From: an uncultured Verrucomicrobiota bacterium | Lineage (GTDB): Bacteria; Verrucomicrobiota; Verrucomicrobiia; Limisphaerales; CAIYYI01 | DNA: 64,000 nt | Assembly: GCA_903930345.1 (NCBI GenBank) | Contig: CAIYYI010000684.1 | Coordinates: 1-64,000, forward strand | Direction: 5' to 3' | Shown: positions 28,558 through 37,415 of the stretch, one piece after another | Layout of the letters: every line of letters begins with the position of its first letter | Numbering within the stretch: the stretch's first letter is position 1 | Position numbers and translations under genes: made by a program | Notes under the pieces: model-generated | Databases searched by the model: none | Told to the model about the DNA's origin: nothing | The model's input: the letters and a program-made list of their open reading frames with translations, nothing else

Positions 28558-29883
28558 ATGCGGATCGGTTTTCTTGAAAGTCCAGGTGCTCATGATCTTC
28601 GGGCACGCACCGAATCTTTGGGCGTGCCGGTTTTTGCGTTGAACCCGCAACAGGTGCAGGAACTGACGAGCGATTCGGTTGATCTGGTCTATTTGATTCC
28701 ATTTGAAGAGCTATCCCGGCGGGATTGGTTATTGCTCAGGGTCAAACTTGCCCAAGCCAATCGTCAGTTTATCGTCGCCGGTGTGGCACTTGCCTCCGCC
28801 CAGCTCATGGAGGCTGTGCGGGATGGGGCGGCGGATGTGCTTGATGAGCGGGATGACGACGAACGCTGGAGGAAGGCGCTCAACCGAGCGGCGGAGTCGC
28901 AAAAGGTCTGGCTCCAACTCTACGGCGGCGCCACGGCGTCTGCCGGTGAGGTGCTGAGTGGACAATCGGCCGCCATGCGTGCGCTGCGGCAGGCTGTGGA
29001 AAAGCTTGGAGCGACGGATGTCAATGTGTTGATTCTGGGCGAATCAGGCTCCGGGAAGGAGCGGGTCGCCCAGGCTCTGCATGAAGCGAGCCACCGCAAA
29101 AACTTTGTGGCATTGAACTGTGCAGCGATCCCGAAGGACCTGCTCGAAGCCGAACTGTTTGGCGTGGAGAAGGGCGCCTTCACCGGAGCGCTCAAGTCAC
29201 GCTCGGGATTGGTCGAGCAGGCAGCGGATGGGACGCTGTTTCTGGACGAAATTGGAGAAATGGACATCGCCCTGCAACCGAAGCTACTACGCTTTCTGGA
29301 AACACGGACCGCCCGGCGTGTCGGCAATGAACGAGAATACCGGTCAAGGGCGCGCATCATCGCGGCGACCAACCGCAACCTGCGAGAGGAGGCAAATGAC
29401 AAGCGGTTCCGCGCCGATCTGTATTTCCGCCTCGCGGAAATAGTGCTCAACACGCCTTCTTTGAGGGAGCGTCCCGAGGATATTCCCGGACTCGTCCAAA
29501 TCTTCCTGCGGTTGGCGAATGAACGATTTGGTAAGAATGTGGAGTTTGTTGAACCCCCATTACTGCAGCGCATGCAGGCCTATCGCTGGCCCGGAAACGC
29601 GCGGGAACTAAAGTCCGTGATTGACCGGCTGGTCTTGCTTTTTGATGGACCGGTACTGCGCGAGGGCTGTTGGGAGGCTCCCGGCCAGATGCCGGTGGTG
29701 CCGGAAGCGACCATACCAGCGGTAGCCGGGGGAAGGGGGACCCCGGTCCCCAATCGCAGGCAAAAGCAGGAACTGGCGAACGGCTTGCTGGCCGATAGTA
29801 ACAACAACTACACTTGGGTGGCCAGCCAGCTTGGTATCACTCCCTCCACACTCTGGCGCTGGCGCAAGGCGGGGAAACTCTGA
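28558..29883 (+). CDS. Sigma-54 dependent transcriptional activator (enhancer-binding protein) with receiver-like N-domain
   Basis: Walker [15 protein letters not shown] loop ([10 protein letters not shown]), [28 protein letters not shown]-terminal [24 protein letters not shown]; start placed at MRIGFLE. Confidence 0.93.
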   Translation: MRIGFLESPGAHDLRARTESLGVPVFALNPQQVQELTSDSVDLVYLIPFEELSRRDWLLLRVKLAQANRQFIVAGVALASAQLMEAVRDGAADVLDERDDDERWRKALNRAAESQKVWLQLYGGATASAGEVLSGQSAAMRALRQAVEKLGATDVNVLILGESGSGKERVAQALHEASHRKNFVALNCAAIPKDLLEAELFGVEKGAFTGALKSRSGLVEQAADGTLFLDEIGEMDIALQPKLLRFLETRTARRVGNEREYRSRARIIAATNRNLREEANDKRFRADLYFRLAEIVLNTPSLRERPEDIPGLVQIFLRLANERFGKNVEFVEPPLLQRMQAYRWPGNARELKSVIDRLVLLFDGPVLREGCWEAPGQMPVVPEATIPAVAGGRGTPVPNRRQKQELANGLLADSNNNYTWVASQLGITPSTLWRWRKAGKL

Positions 29884-29913
29884 AAGGAGGGCAGGTTGCA
29901 TGTCCAGGACCGA

Positions 29914-30054
29914 ATGATGGGGGGGCGTGTGGCTGCGGGCACCTTTGGCCTTATGATTTGCTGGTGGCTGTTCCTGCTCGTGGTGACCCTTCTGCTGGTT
30001 AACAACCTCCTCAACCTCTGGGAAAACCGACCGTTTCACGGGCATGGGTCATAA
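29914..30054 (+). CDS. Small single-TM membrane protein (46 aa)
   Basis: Read directly: MMGGRVAAGTFGLMICWWLFLLVVTLLLVNNLLNLWENRPFHGHGS*; alternative TTG start at 29896 preceded by AAGGAGG. Confidence 0.45.
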   Translation: MMGGRVAAGTFGLMICWWLFLLVVTLLLVNNLLNLWENRPFHGHGS

Positions 30055-30117
30055 TCACAGGATCATGATCCGCCGCTATAAAAAAGGGAATCGGGGACGA
30101 TGACCGAACGTCCCACG

Positions 30118-30225
30118 CGGCTCGGCAGGAGCCCCACCAGGTTTTGGTATTCCACCCTGCTGGAGCACCCAGTGCGGAACAATGTCCGCCAATCCGTTGC
30201 CGGTGGGGCGACACCTGCCGAGCCG
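30118..30225. repeat. MITE-like element with imperfect terminal inverted repeats
   Basis: CGGCTCGGCAGGAGCCCCACC (30118-30138) versus GGTGGGGCGACACCTGCCGAGCCG (30202-30225). Confidence 0.5.
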
Positions 30226-30293
30226 TCCCCCCATCGCTGCCCCCGCGCAAAACTGCCCCTTGCTTTTTGTGGTGATTCCACAAGACTTGGGGC

Positions 30294-31784
30294 ATGCCTG
30301 ATCCGGGACAGCATGCCGCCACGAGCACGGGGCCACGGCCCCGGGCCTCGTTGTCGGCGGAACTGTTCCGGGAGGTCCGGCCGGACTTCTTCCGCGTGCT
30401 CAGCGGCCCCAACGCCCCGGTCTATGTGGATGTGCTGGACATCCTGGAGGCCGAGGCCTCCCAGCGCAACGAGGGGATGGCCCGCCAGGAGGCGCTGAAC
30501 ATCATCGCCGACACCCTCGCCCGCCACCCGGAGTTCCAGCTTGAGCCCGACATCGCCCCCGGCGAAAGCCTGCCCGAATCGCTCACCGTCCGCGACAAGG
30601 CGCGGGCGGTGCTGGAGTATTTTGTCCGCACCGGCTGGATCGAGGCGGAGACCGGCTCCGACTGGCGGCGCGTGGTCTTCTTTGATGCGCACGGGGCCAC
30701 ACTGTTGTCCGGCCTGCGCAAGATGGCCTACCCGGACGCGGCGGTGTTCACCGACAAGCTGCTCGGGGTCTGCGCCGCCCTGGCCAACCACGCGGAGCTG
30801 GCCCGCCAGCCGTATGAGCATTTGCAGTACTGCCGCGACAACACCCAGCAGGGCATCGTGGAGCTGCGCGCCATGCAGAAAAGCGTGGAGCGGCTCATCC
30901 GCCGCCAGGTGGAGGCGCAGACGCTGGGGGACAACCTGAGCGTCGTGTTTGATCAGTACGCCGAGCAGGTGGGGCACACCTGCTACTCCGAGCTGGTGCG
31001 CTCGCACCTGGCCTCCCGGCTGGGCGAGGCGCGCGAGCGGCTTTACGCCCTCCTGACCGATGCCGACCTGCTCCAGAAAATGCAGCGCGAGGTGATGAAC
31101 CGCCACCCGGGCCTCGACCACTCCATCGCCATGGCCCGCGTGCGCCTGCAGATTGATGACCTGATCGCCGCCCTGGAAAGGGTGCTGCCTTTGGCGGATG
31201 TGATTGACGCCCGCACGGCCGAGTTCACCCGCCGTTCGCTGGCCCGGTTCCGGTATCTTCAGGAGGTGGTGGGCGAGCGGCGCAACCAGGTGCGGGCTTT
31301 GTTCGAAACGTTGAATCGCCAGTTCACCGGCCGGCGCTTTGGCGATCTGGAGGAGGCCCGCGAATTGCCCTCGCCGCTGCTGCCGGACGCGCGCCTGCTG
31401 GCCGGCCGCGATTCCCTCTACGAACCGGCCCGCCGCCGCACCCTGGAGGAAAACTCGCCGCTGGAGGAGGAGGTCACCGAGGAGCAGCGCAGCCGCACGC
31501 GGCGGCAGATGGAGAACGCGCTGCGGGAATCGCTCTCGGTGGCGCGGGCCAACCTGTATGTGCAGCATCTGCCGGGCGGCAAGGGCCAGCGCCTGGCCAG
31601 CGTGGAGCTGCCCCTGCACAACCCGCAGGACCTGGGCGATTTGGTGGCCGTGCTGCTGCACGCGGAGTCCTCCGAGGCCCGCTACCTCATCGAGGTGCCG
31701 GGCGCCCGGGAGGAGGCCGGTCCGGTGGGGTTTGACGCCCAGCCCGGCTGCCGCGTGGAACGTTTTTACCTGGTGAAGAAATAG
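30294..31784 (+). CDS. jetA: Wadjet anti-plasmid system protein JetA (DUF3375-like)
   Basis: First gene of a four-gene A-B-C-D cluster; size and helical content as for JetA; FREVRPDFFRVLSGPNAPVYVDVLDILEAEA. Confidence 0.85.
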   Translation: MPDPGQHAATSTGPRPRASLSAELFREVRPDFFRVLSGPNAPVYVDVLDILEAEASQRNEGMARQEALNIIADTLARHPEFQLEPDIAPGESLPESLTVRDKARAVLEYFVRTGWIEAETGSDWRRVVFFDAHGATLLSGLRKMAYPDAAVFTDKLLGVCAALANHAELARQPYEHLQYCRDNTQQGIVELRAMQKSVERLIRRQVEAQTLGDNLSVVFDQYAEQVGHTCYSELVRSHLASRLGEARERLYALLTDADLLQKMQREVMNRHPGLDHSIAMARVRLQIDDLIAALERVLPLADVIDARTAEFTRRSLARFRYLQEVVGERRNQVRALFETLNRQFTGRRFGDLEEARELPSPLLPDARLLAGRDSLYEPARRRTLEENSPLEEEVTEEQRSRTRRQMENALRESLSVARANLYVQHLPGGKGQRLASVELPLHNPQDLGDLVAVLLHAESSEARYLIEVPGAREEAGPVGFDAQPGCRVERFYLVKK

Positions 31785-31785
31785 C

Positions 31786-32436
31786 ATGAGCACCGTCCTG
31801 AACCAACCGCCGCCCGCCCCGCTGCTGGGGCGCCTGACCGAAGTGGACCGCCTCCGCCTGGGGGAGGCGCTGCAACTGCTGCTGGCGCACGGCTCGCTCT
31901 CCGGCCTGGAGCCCGCGCGTGCCGAGCTTTACACCTGGTGCCGCCAGAACCTCGACTGGCTGCGGGAGGTCGCGGCACTCTCCGGCCTGCAGGTGATCAA
32001 CGAGCACGAGAGCCGTCTCGTCCAGGCGCTGCCCACCCGGCCAGCCCTCACCCTGCGCCTGCGCCAGGATGCCACCATCGTGCTGCTGGCGCTCTGGTAT
32101 GAGTACGACACGCAGATCCGCGAACAGGGGGCCACCGAGGTGATCGTCACCGTCGAGCAGCTCAACCGCCTGCTGCAGGAGAAACTGCTGCCGGACCTCA
32201 AGGAGCCGCCCAGCCGGGGCCGGCTGCTGGAGATCCTCCGCCAGGCGCAGCGCTTCAACCTGGTGCGCCTGGAGGTGGCCGACGAGGTGGAGGCCTCCCA
32301 GGTGGAGATTCTGCCCACCCTCAAACGGGTCATCCCGTTCCAGGACCTGGCGGATTGGACGCGCACCGCCGCCCTGCACCACCACCCGGGGGCGGTGGAG
32401 GAAACCGCTGCCGCCGAAGCGGGAGGTGAGGCATGA
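31786..32436 (+). CDS. jetB: Wadjet protein JetB (DUF4194-like)
   Basis: LRLRQDATIVLLALWYEYDTQIREQG; follows jetA by 1 bp and overlaps jetC by 4 bp. Confidence 0.88.
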   Translation: MSTVLNQPPPAPLLGRLTEVDRLRLGEALQLLLAHGSLSGLEPARAELYTWCRQNLDWLREVAALSGLQVINEHESRLVQALPTRPALTLRLRQDATIVLLALWYEYDTQIREQGATEVIVTVEQLNRLLQEKLLPDLKEPPSRGRLLEILRQAQRFNLVRLEVADEVEASQVEILPTLKRVIPFQDLADWTRTAALHHHPGAVEETAAAEAGGEA

Positions 32437-35400
32437 GCCGCGCCATCCGCCTCTCCCGCCTGCATGCCATCAACTGGTATGGGTACAACGACACCCTGCC
32501 CGTGGCGGGCCACCTGCTGCTGGCCGGATTGACCGGCTCCGGCAAGAGCGTCCTCATGGATCTGGTGCAACTGGTCCTGGTGGGGAGCGACCGCGCCCTC
32601 TTCAACCGGTCCGCGACCGGCACCACCAGCGACCGCAGCCTCAAGAGCTACGTGTTGTGCGACACCAAGCGCGAGGAGAACGGGCAGGCCCAGTACGTCC
32701 GGGACAAGGGGGCCATCACCTATGTGGCCATGGAGTTCACCTGGCCCAAGGACGGCCGCAGCGAGACCTGGGGCCTGCGCATCGAGTTCCGCAACGCCGC
32801 CGAGCAGCAGGGGCGCGTGACCCCCTTCTTCTGCCCCGGCAGCCTGGAGAAGCATCATTTCCTCGACGCGCAGCGCCGTCCACTGGAGCAGGCGGATTTC
32901 CGCCGCCTGGTGGAGAAGGAGCGCGGCGGACGCCTCTTTGAGACGCAGGAGCAGTACCTGCGGGACATGGCCAATGAGCAGCACCTCAACTTCAACCGCT
33001 CGGTGCTGGCCAGCCTGCTGCCCACCGCCATGTCCTTCACCAACCTGAAGAGCTTTGATGAGTTCTGCCGCCGCTTCATCCTGCCCGGCGACCGCCTGCA
33101 GGTGGCGGATGTGGTCTCCAGCTACAAAAACTTCCAGGCGTACGAGCGGGACCTGCGCGAGCTGCACGACCAACTGCGGCGGCTGGAGGAGATCCACCAG
33201 CATCACACCGCCCAGCAGCAGGCCTCGCGCGACCGCGTGGTGGCCCGCTGGCTCGCGGCCGAGCTTTCCCGCGACCTGGCCCGGACGCTGCTCCAGGAGC
33301 TGGAGGGCCGGCTCGCCGGGCTGCGCCAGACCCATGCCCGCGAGGCGGCCCGCATCGCCGAGTTGGATGAGCTGTTGCAGCGCGGGCGCGAGGAGCTGGC
33401 CCGGCTGCGCGCCCTGATCGGCGAATCGCGCGACGGCCAGTTGTATCTGTTCCTCAAATCGCGCAATGCCGAGCTGGTCCGCGACATTGAGAAGTTCAAA
33501 CAGGTGGGGCAGCGGCTCGATGGCGCGCTGCGCCTGCGGGTGAGGAACGCGCGCGCCTGGCTGGCCGAGGTGAAAACCGCGCCGGCGGCGGAGACGGTGA
33601 ACTTCACCGGCCTGGAGGCCGCGGTCAAAGCGCTGGAAGGTTGCGCCGCGGACCGCAGCGAGAGCTGCCTGGTGGCCCTGGCCGCCGAGGCGGAGCTGGT
33701 CAAGGCCGCGCTCAGCCGGGCCATCCGGCCCGCCCGCGAGGAGCTGGACATCGCCCGCCAGAACCTGGGCCGCCTGCGCGAGGAGATCGGCGCGCTGCAG
33801 CTCGGCCACCTGCCCATGCCCACGCGCCTGCTGAACGCGTTGAATGACGCGCTGCCCTTCGTGAACCGGGAGCCCGCCGCCCAGACCCTGTGCCAGCTTT
33901 GCGAGGTGACGGATGAGAAGTGGCGTCCGGCCATCGAGGTGGTGTTCACGCGCAAGTTCGCTGTGGTGGTGGGTGAGCCGCACTATGCCCGCGCCGTGCA
34001 GCTCTACCATGAGCTGCGCGAGGATTCGCCCCAGGAATCCCTCATCAACCCGCACAAGGCCCGGCCCCGGCCGGTCCTGCCCGGCTCGCTCGCGGAAAAG
34101 ATCGCCACCACCCATCCGGTGGCCCAGGCCGTGGTCAGCCAGTTGTTCGGGGATCTGATCTGCGTGGAGAAACGTGAGGACCTGGCCCGCCACGAGAAGG
34201 CCATCATGCCGGACGGCTTCATGTCGGCGGGGGCCTTTGTCCAGCGGCGGCGGCACTATGACAACCTGCCGTTCGTGGGCGAGAGCGGCCTGCGCAAGCA
34301 GCTTGAGGTGAAACGCGGCCAGCTCCGCCAGTGGGAAACCATGGAGCGCCAGTTGCGCCCGAAGCTGGAGGAGGTGGACCGCGTCAACCGGCGCGGCAGC
34401 GAGCTGATTCCCGAGCACGCCACCCTGGCGGATGACCTGCGCGAGGCGCACGCCCTGCCGCGCCTGGAGGCGGAGCTGGCGCGCAATATCACCCAGCTCA
34501 ACTCCATCGACCGCGCCAGCTTTGAGGAGCGCGAGCGCGATCTGGTCCGGCGCGAGCAGGAGATTGGCCGGCATGAGGCGGAGCAGCGCCCGCTGCTGAC
34601 CAGCCAGCTCAGGGGTGAGATCACGCACCTGGAAAACCAGAGCGCCAGCCTCTCCGACCAGTTGGCCGGGGCCGCGCGTCAGTTTGAGCGCGTGCAAACC
34701 GAGGCGGGCGATCTGTCCATCCACGCCGCCCGCCTGAACCAGTGGCGGCGCGAGGTGCTCACCGAGTATCCCGCCCTGGATGCCGCCGCGCGACGGTTTG
34801 AGAAACACGAGTCCGACGCCCGCGAGCAGGCGGCCGTGCGGCGCGAGAAGTTGGTCGCCGCCCGCCGGGAGCTGGCCCTGGCCTACCGCAAGTTTGAGGA
34901 TCTGCCGCCGGAGAGCGAGGACAACGCCCCCTGGGAAAAACTGCGGCTCCAGATCAACGAGGCCAACATTCCCGATTACCAGACCAAGTCCGCCTCCGCC
35001 CGGAAGCACTGGGAGGGGTTGTTCCGCACCCAGGTGCTCGCCAAGCTGGACCGCGCCCTGCGCGAGGTGCGCGATCTGGTGGTGCTGCTCAACACCCACC
35101 TGCGCGCCCCCATCGGCAATGACCGCTACCAGATCGAGGCCCGGCCCAGCCCGGACTTCAAGGTCTATCGCGACCTGGTCTCCCTCAACGCCCAGCACGT
35201 CCAGGATGAACTCTTTTTTGCCTCCGTCAGCGGCGAGCTGCGTGACGCCCTGGAGTATTTCCTCAAAACGCTGGTTGATCAGCCGGACAGCGCGGAGGCC
35301 GTCCGGCTGCTGGATTACCGCCATTACTTTGACTACGATCTCTTGGTCGGGGACGCCCGCGACGCCCAGGCCCGGCCGGTCAGCGTGGACCGCCAGAGCG

Positions 35401-35774
35401 GCAAGTTCAGCGGCGGCGAAAACCAGGCCCCGTATTTCGTCGCCATCCTGGCCAGCTACCTGCGCGCCTATAACCGCCATGAAACCCGCTGGCAGGAGCC
35501 CGCCCTGGCGCTGGTCCCCATTGACGAGGCCTTCTCCAAGCTCTCCCCTGAGCGCATTGAGGACTGCGTGCGCGCCCTGAAGCAACTCAATTTGCAGGGC
35601 GTGCTCTCCATGAGCGCGGGCAACATTCCCTTCGCCTTCAGCCAGTGCGACCAGCTCATCATCGTCTCCAAGCACGAGGAGCGGCGGGGCACGCGCACCC
35701 TGATCCGCAATGTGCCGGTGAGCATCGTGCGGGAATCGGCCGAGGGCCAGACCTGGATGAAAGATCATGCCTGA
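32433..35774 (+). CDS. jetC: Wadjet SMC/MukB-like ATPase JetC
   Basis: Walker A GLTGSGKSVLMDLVQL; ABC signature FSGGENQAPYFVAILASYLRAY; Walker B LALVPIDEAFSKLS; long coiled-coil. Confidence 0.95.
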   Translation: MSRAIRLSRLHAINWYGYNDTLPVAGHLLLAGLTGSGKSVLMDLVQLVLVGSDRALFNRSATGTTSDRSLKSYVLCDTKREENGQAQYVRDKGAITYVAMEFTWPKDGRSETWGLRIEFRNAAEQQGRVTPFFCPGSLEKHHFLDAQRRPLEQADFRRLVEKERGGRLFETQEQYLRDMANEQHLNFNRSVLASLLPTAMSFTNLKSFDEFCRRFILPGDRLQVADVVSSYKNFQAYERDLRELHDQLRRLEEIHQHHTAQQQASRDRVVARWLAAELSRDLARTLLQELEGRLAGLRQTHAREAARIAELDELLQRGREELARLRALIGESRDGQLYLFLKSRNAELVRDIEKFKQVGQRLDGALRLRVRNARAWLAEVKTAPAAETVNFTGLEAAVKALEGCAADRSESCLVALAAEAELVKAALSRAIRPAREELDIARQNLGRLREEIGALQLGHLPMPTRLLNALNDALPFVNREPAAQTLCQLCEVTDEKWRPAIEVVFTRKFAVVVGEPHYARAVQLYHELREDSPQESLINPHKARPRPVLPGSLAEKIATTHPVAQAVVSQLFGDLICVEKREDLARHEKAIMPDGFMSAGAFVQRRRHYDNLPFVGESGLRKQLEVKRGQLRQWETMERQLRPKLEEVDRVNRRGSELIPEHATLADDLREAHALPRLEAELARNITQLNSIDRASFEERERDLVRREQEIGRHEAEQRPLLTSQLRGEITHLENQSASLSDQLAGAARQFERVQTEAGDLSIHAARLNQWRREVLTEYPALDAAARRFEKHESDAREQAAVRREKLVAARRELALAYRKFEDLPPESEDNAPWEKLRLQINEANIPDYQTKSASARKHWEGLFRTQVLAKLDRALREVRDLVVLLNTHLRAPIGNDRYQIEARPSPDFKVYRDLVSLNAQHVQDELFFASVSGELRDALEYFLKTLVDQPDSAEAVRLLDYRHYFDYDLLVGDARDAQARPVSVDRQSGKFSGGENQAPYFVAILASYLRAYNRHETRWQEPALALVPIDEAFSKLSPERIEDCVRALKQLNLQGVLSMSAGNIPFAFSQCDQLIIVSKHEERRGTRTLIRNVPVSIVRESAEGQTWMKDHA

Positions 35775-37011
35775 CACCCCACATGCCACACCCCCCGGCA
35801 ACCGCTGGTCGGCCGTGCTCCTGACCTTCGCGGCGCTGTACGAACGCTCCCAGGCCGGTCGTACCGGCCAGGGCGAACGCGATTTCACCGCCGACTTCCG
35901 CGACCTGCTCCGCCAATCCGGCTGCGCCGATGGCGAGCCCCGCGCCCAGGCCTTGCGGGACTTGGAGTCCGCCGCCCAGACCGGGCTTCTCCGCCTGGAG
36001 CATCACCGGCATGACCGCCACCTGATTGAGAAGGTCCGGCTCTCCCTGGCGGGCGAAGAGACCTTTTTTCAACACCTCGGGGTGCCGTCCCCGGCGGCCC
36101 GCCGCACCTCCTTGGCGGCCCAATTTGCGGCGGCGGCGGACCTGCCTGTGCCAGCCGAGTGGGCGCAAGCCTGGCGCCTGGGGTGTGAACTTCTCGCGCA
36201 GGCGGCCCGCGAGGGCGGCTCCGTGGCCCCCTTTTCCCGCGAGCACCCGGAGGAGAACCAGGAGCTGCTGGAATTGCTGCCGCGCCTGCTGGCCTGGCGG
36301 GGGGAGTCCTTGCGGCGCTTTGCCAGTTGCGTCCTGTGCGGGCAATCCAAACGCCTGGATGAATTGGCCGGGCGGCTTGGCCAGGCCTTGCGCCTCCTCT
36401 CCGGCGACCGGGTGACGTCACTGGACGACCTGGGCATTCTCGACAAACCCCGCTCCGTGCTCGTCTCCGGCCCGCTGGTCTTGGAACTGCCTGCGGGCGC
36501 CATCAATTTGGGTCTGTTGACCGGCCCTTACCGTGTTTCGGAGTTGGACCTCGCTGCGGCGCTGCGCATCAACACCACGGCCACCCGCGTTCTCACGGTG
36601 GAGAACGAGACCACTTTCCTGGAACTGTCGCGCCTCGCGGCCGGGGATCTGCTGGTGCAGACCAGTTATCCCGGATCAGCGACCCGGCGGCTGCTCTCCC
36701 GCTTGCCGACCGGGTTGGAGTTCTGGCACTTCGGGGACAGTGATCCGGAGGGGTTTGACATCCTGCGTGATTTGCGGGAGCGCACCGGGCTACCCTTTCG
36801 CAGCCTGCACATGACCTGGCGCGGGCAGGTTGCCGGACCATCCCTCACCGCCGAAAGCCGCCGCCTGCTGGACCGTCTGCTGGCGGACCCTCCCCTGGCC
36901 GCCGAGCATGAAGTTCTGCGGCAGCTCCAGGCTTCGCCGCATCTGGGGGCCTATGAGCAGGAGAGCCTGGGTCGGCCGACCCTGGGGCAATGGCCTTATT
37001 ACCCCCGGTGA
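35767..37011 (+). CDS. jetD: Wadjet Toprim-type nuclease JetD (DUF3322/DUF2220-like)
   Basis: Toprim-like VENETTFLEL and WHFGDSDPEGFDILRDL; overlaps jetC by 8 bp. Confidence 0.92.
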   Translation: MPDTPHATPPGNRWSAVLLTFAALYERSQAGRTGQGERDFTADFRDLLRQSGCADGEPRAQALRDLESAAQTGLLRLEHHRHDRHLIEKVRLSLAGEETFFQHLGVPSPAARRTSLAAQFAAAADLPVPAEWAQAWRLGCELLAQAAREGGSVAPFSREHPEENQELLELLPRLLAWRGESLRRFASCVLCGQSKRLDELAGRLGQALRLLSGDRVTSLDDLGILDKPRSVLVSGPLVLELPAGAINLGLLTGPYRVSELDLAAALRINTTATRVLTVENETTFLELSRLAAGDLLVQTSYPGSATRRLLSRLPTGLEFWHFGDSDPEGFDILRDLRERTGLPFRSLHMTWRGQVAGPSLTAESRRLLDRLLADPPLAAEHEVLRQLQASPHLGAYEQESLGRPTLGQWPYYPR

Positions 37012-37016
37012 CCGCC

Positions 37017-37415
37017 TTAAAGCCCCTTGGAGGAATTAAGCTGGGCGGCCACCAGGTAGCCCGCCCAGACGCCGACCAGGCAGAGCGCCACGGAGCCAAG
37101 GATGTTCGCGCCCGCCCGGAGCCATTCCCCATCGCGCGCCAGGTTCAGCGTTTGCAGGCTGAAGGAGGAGAACGTGGTGAAACCGCCGCAGATGCCCACC
37201 ATGATGAACAGGCGGCTCGTGGGCGACACCCACATCCGGCTTTCCACCGCCGCCAACCCCGCCACCAGACCGATGATGAAGGAGCCGATCACATTCACCG
37301 CCAGGGTGCCCCACGGAAAGGCCCCGCCCCAATGGCGGGCGGCCAACCCGGAAAACCAGAACCGGGCCACGCTGCCGATCGCCCCGCCCAGGGCCACGAT
37401 TAAATAGCTTTTCAT
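37017..37415 (-). CDS. crcB: CrcB/Fluc fluoride ion channel
   Basis: GGAIGSVARFW, WGTLAVNVIGSFIIGL, GICGGFTTFSSFSLQTLNL. Confidence 0.95.
   Translation of the reverse strand: MKSYLIVALGGAIGSVARFWFSGLAARHWGGAFPWGTLAVNVIGSFIIGLVAGLAAVESRMWVSPTSRLFIMVGICGGFTTFSSFSLQTLNLARDGEWLRAGANILGSVALCLVGVWAGYLVAAQLNSSKGL

Noticed and set aside
29140-29200. Idea that the activator is a plain NtrC response regulator
   Set aside because: AAA+ core fits, but the N-domain lacks the acceptor Asp and no kinase is adjacent.
31929-35888. 1319-aa minus-strand ORF antisense to jetB/jetC
   Set aside because: Opposite strand carries intact Walker A/B and SMC signature; antisense product is low-complexity Gly/Gln/Leu/His.
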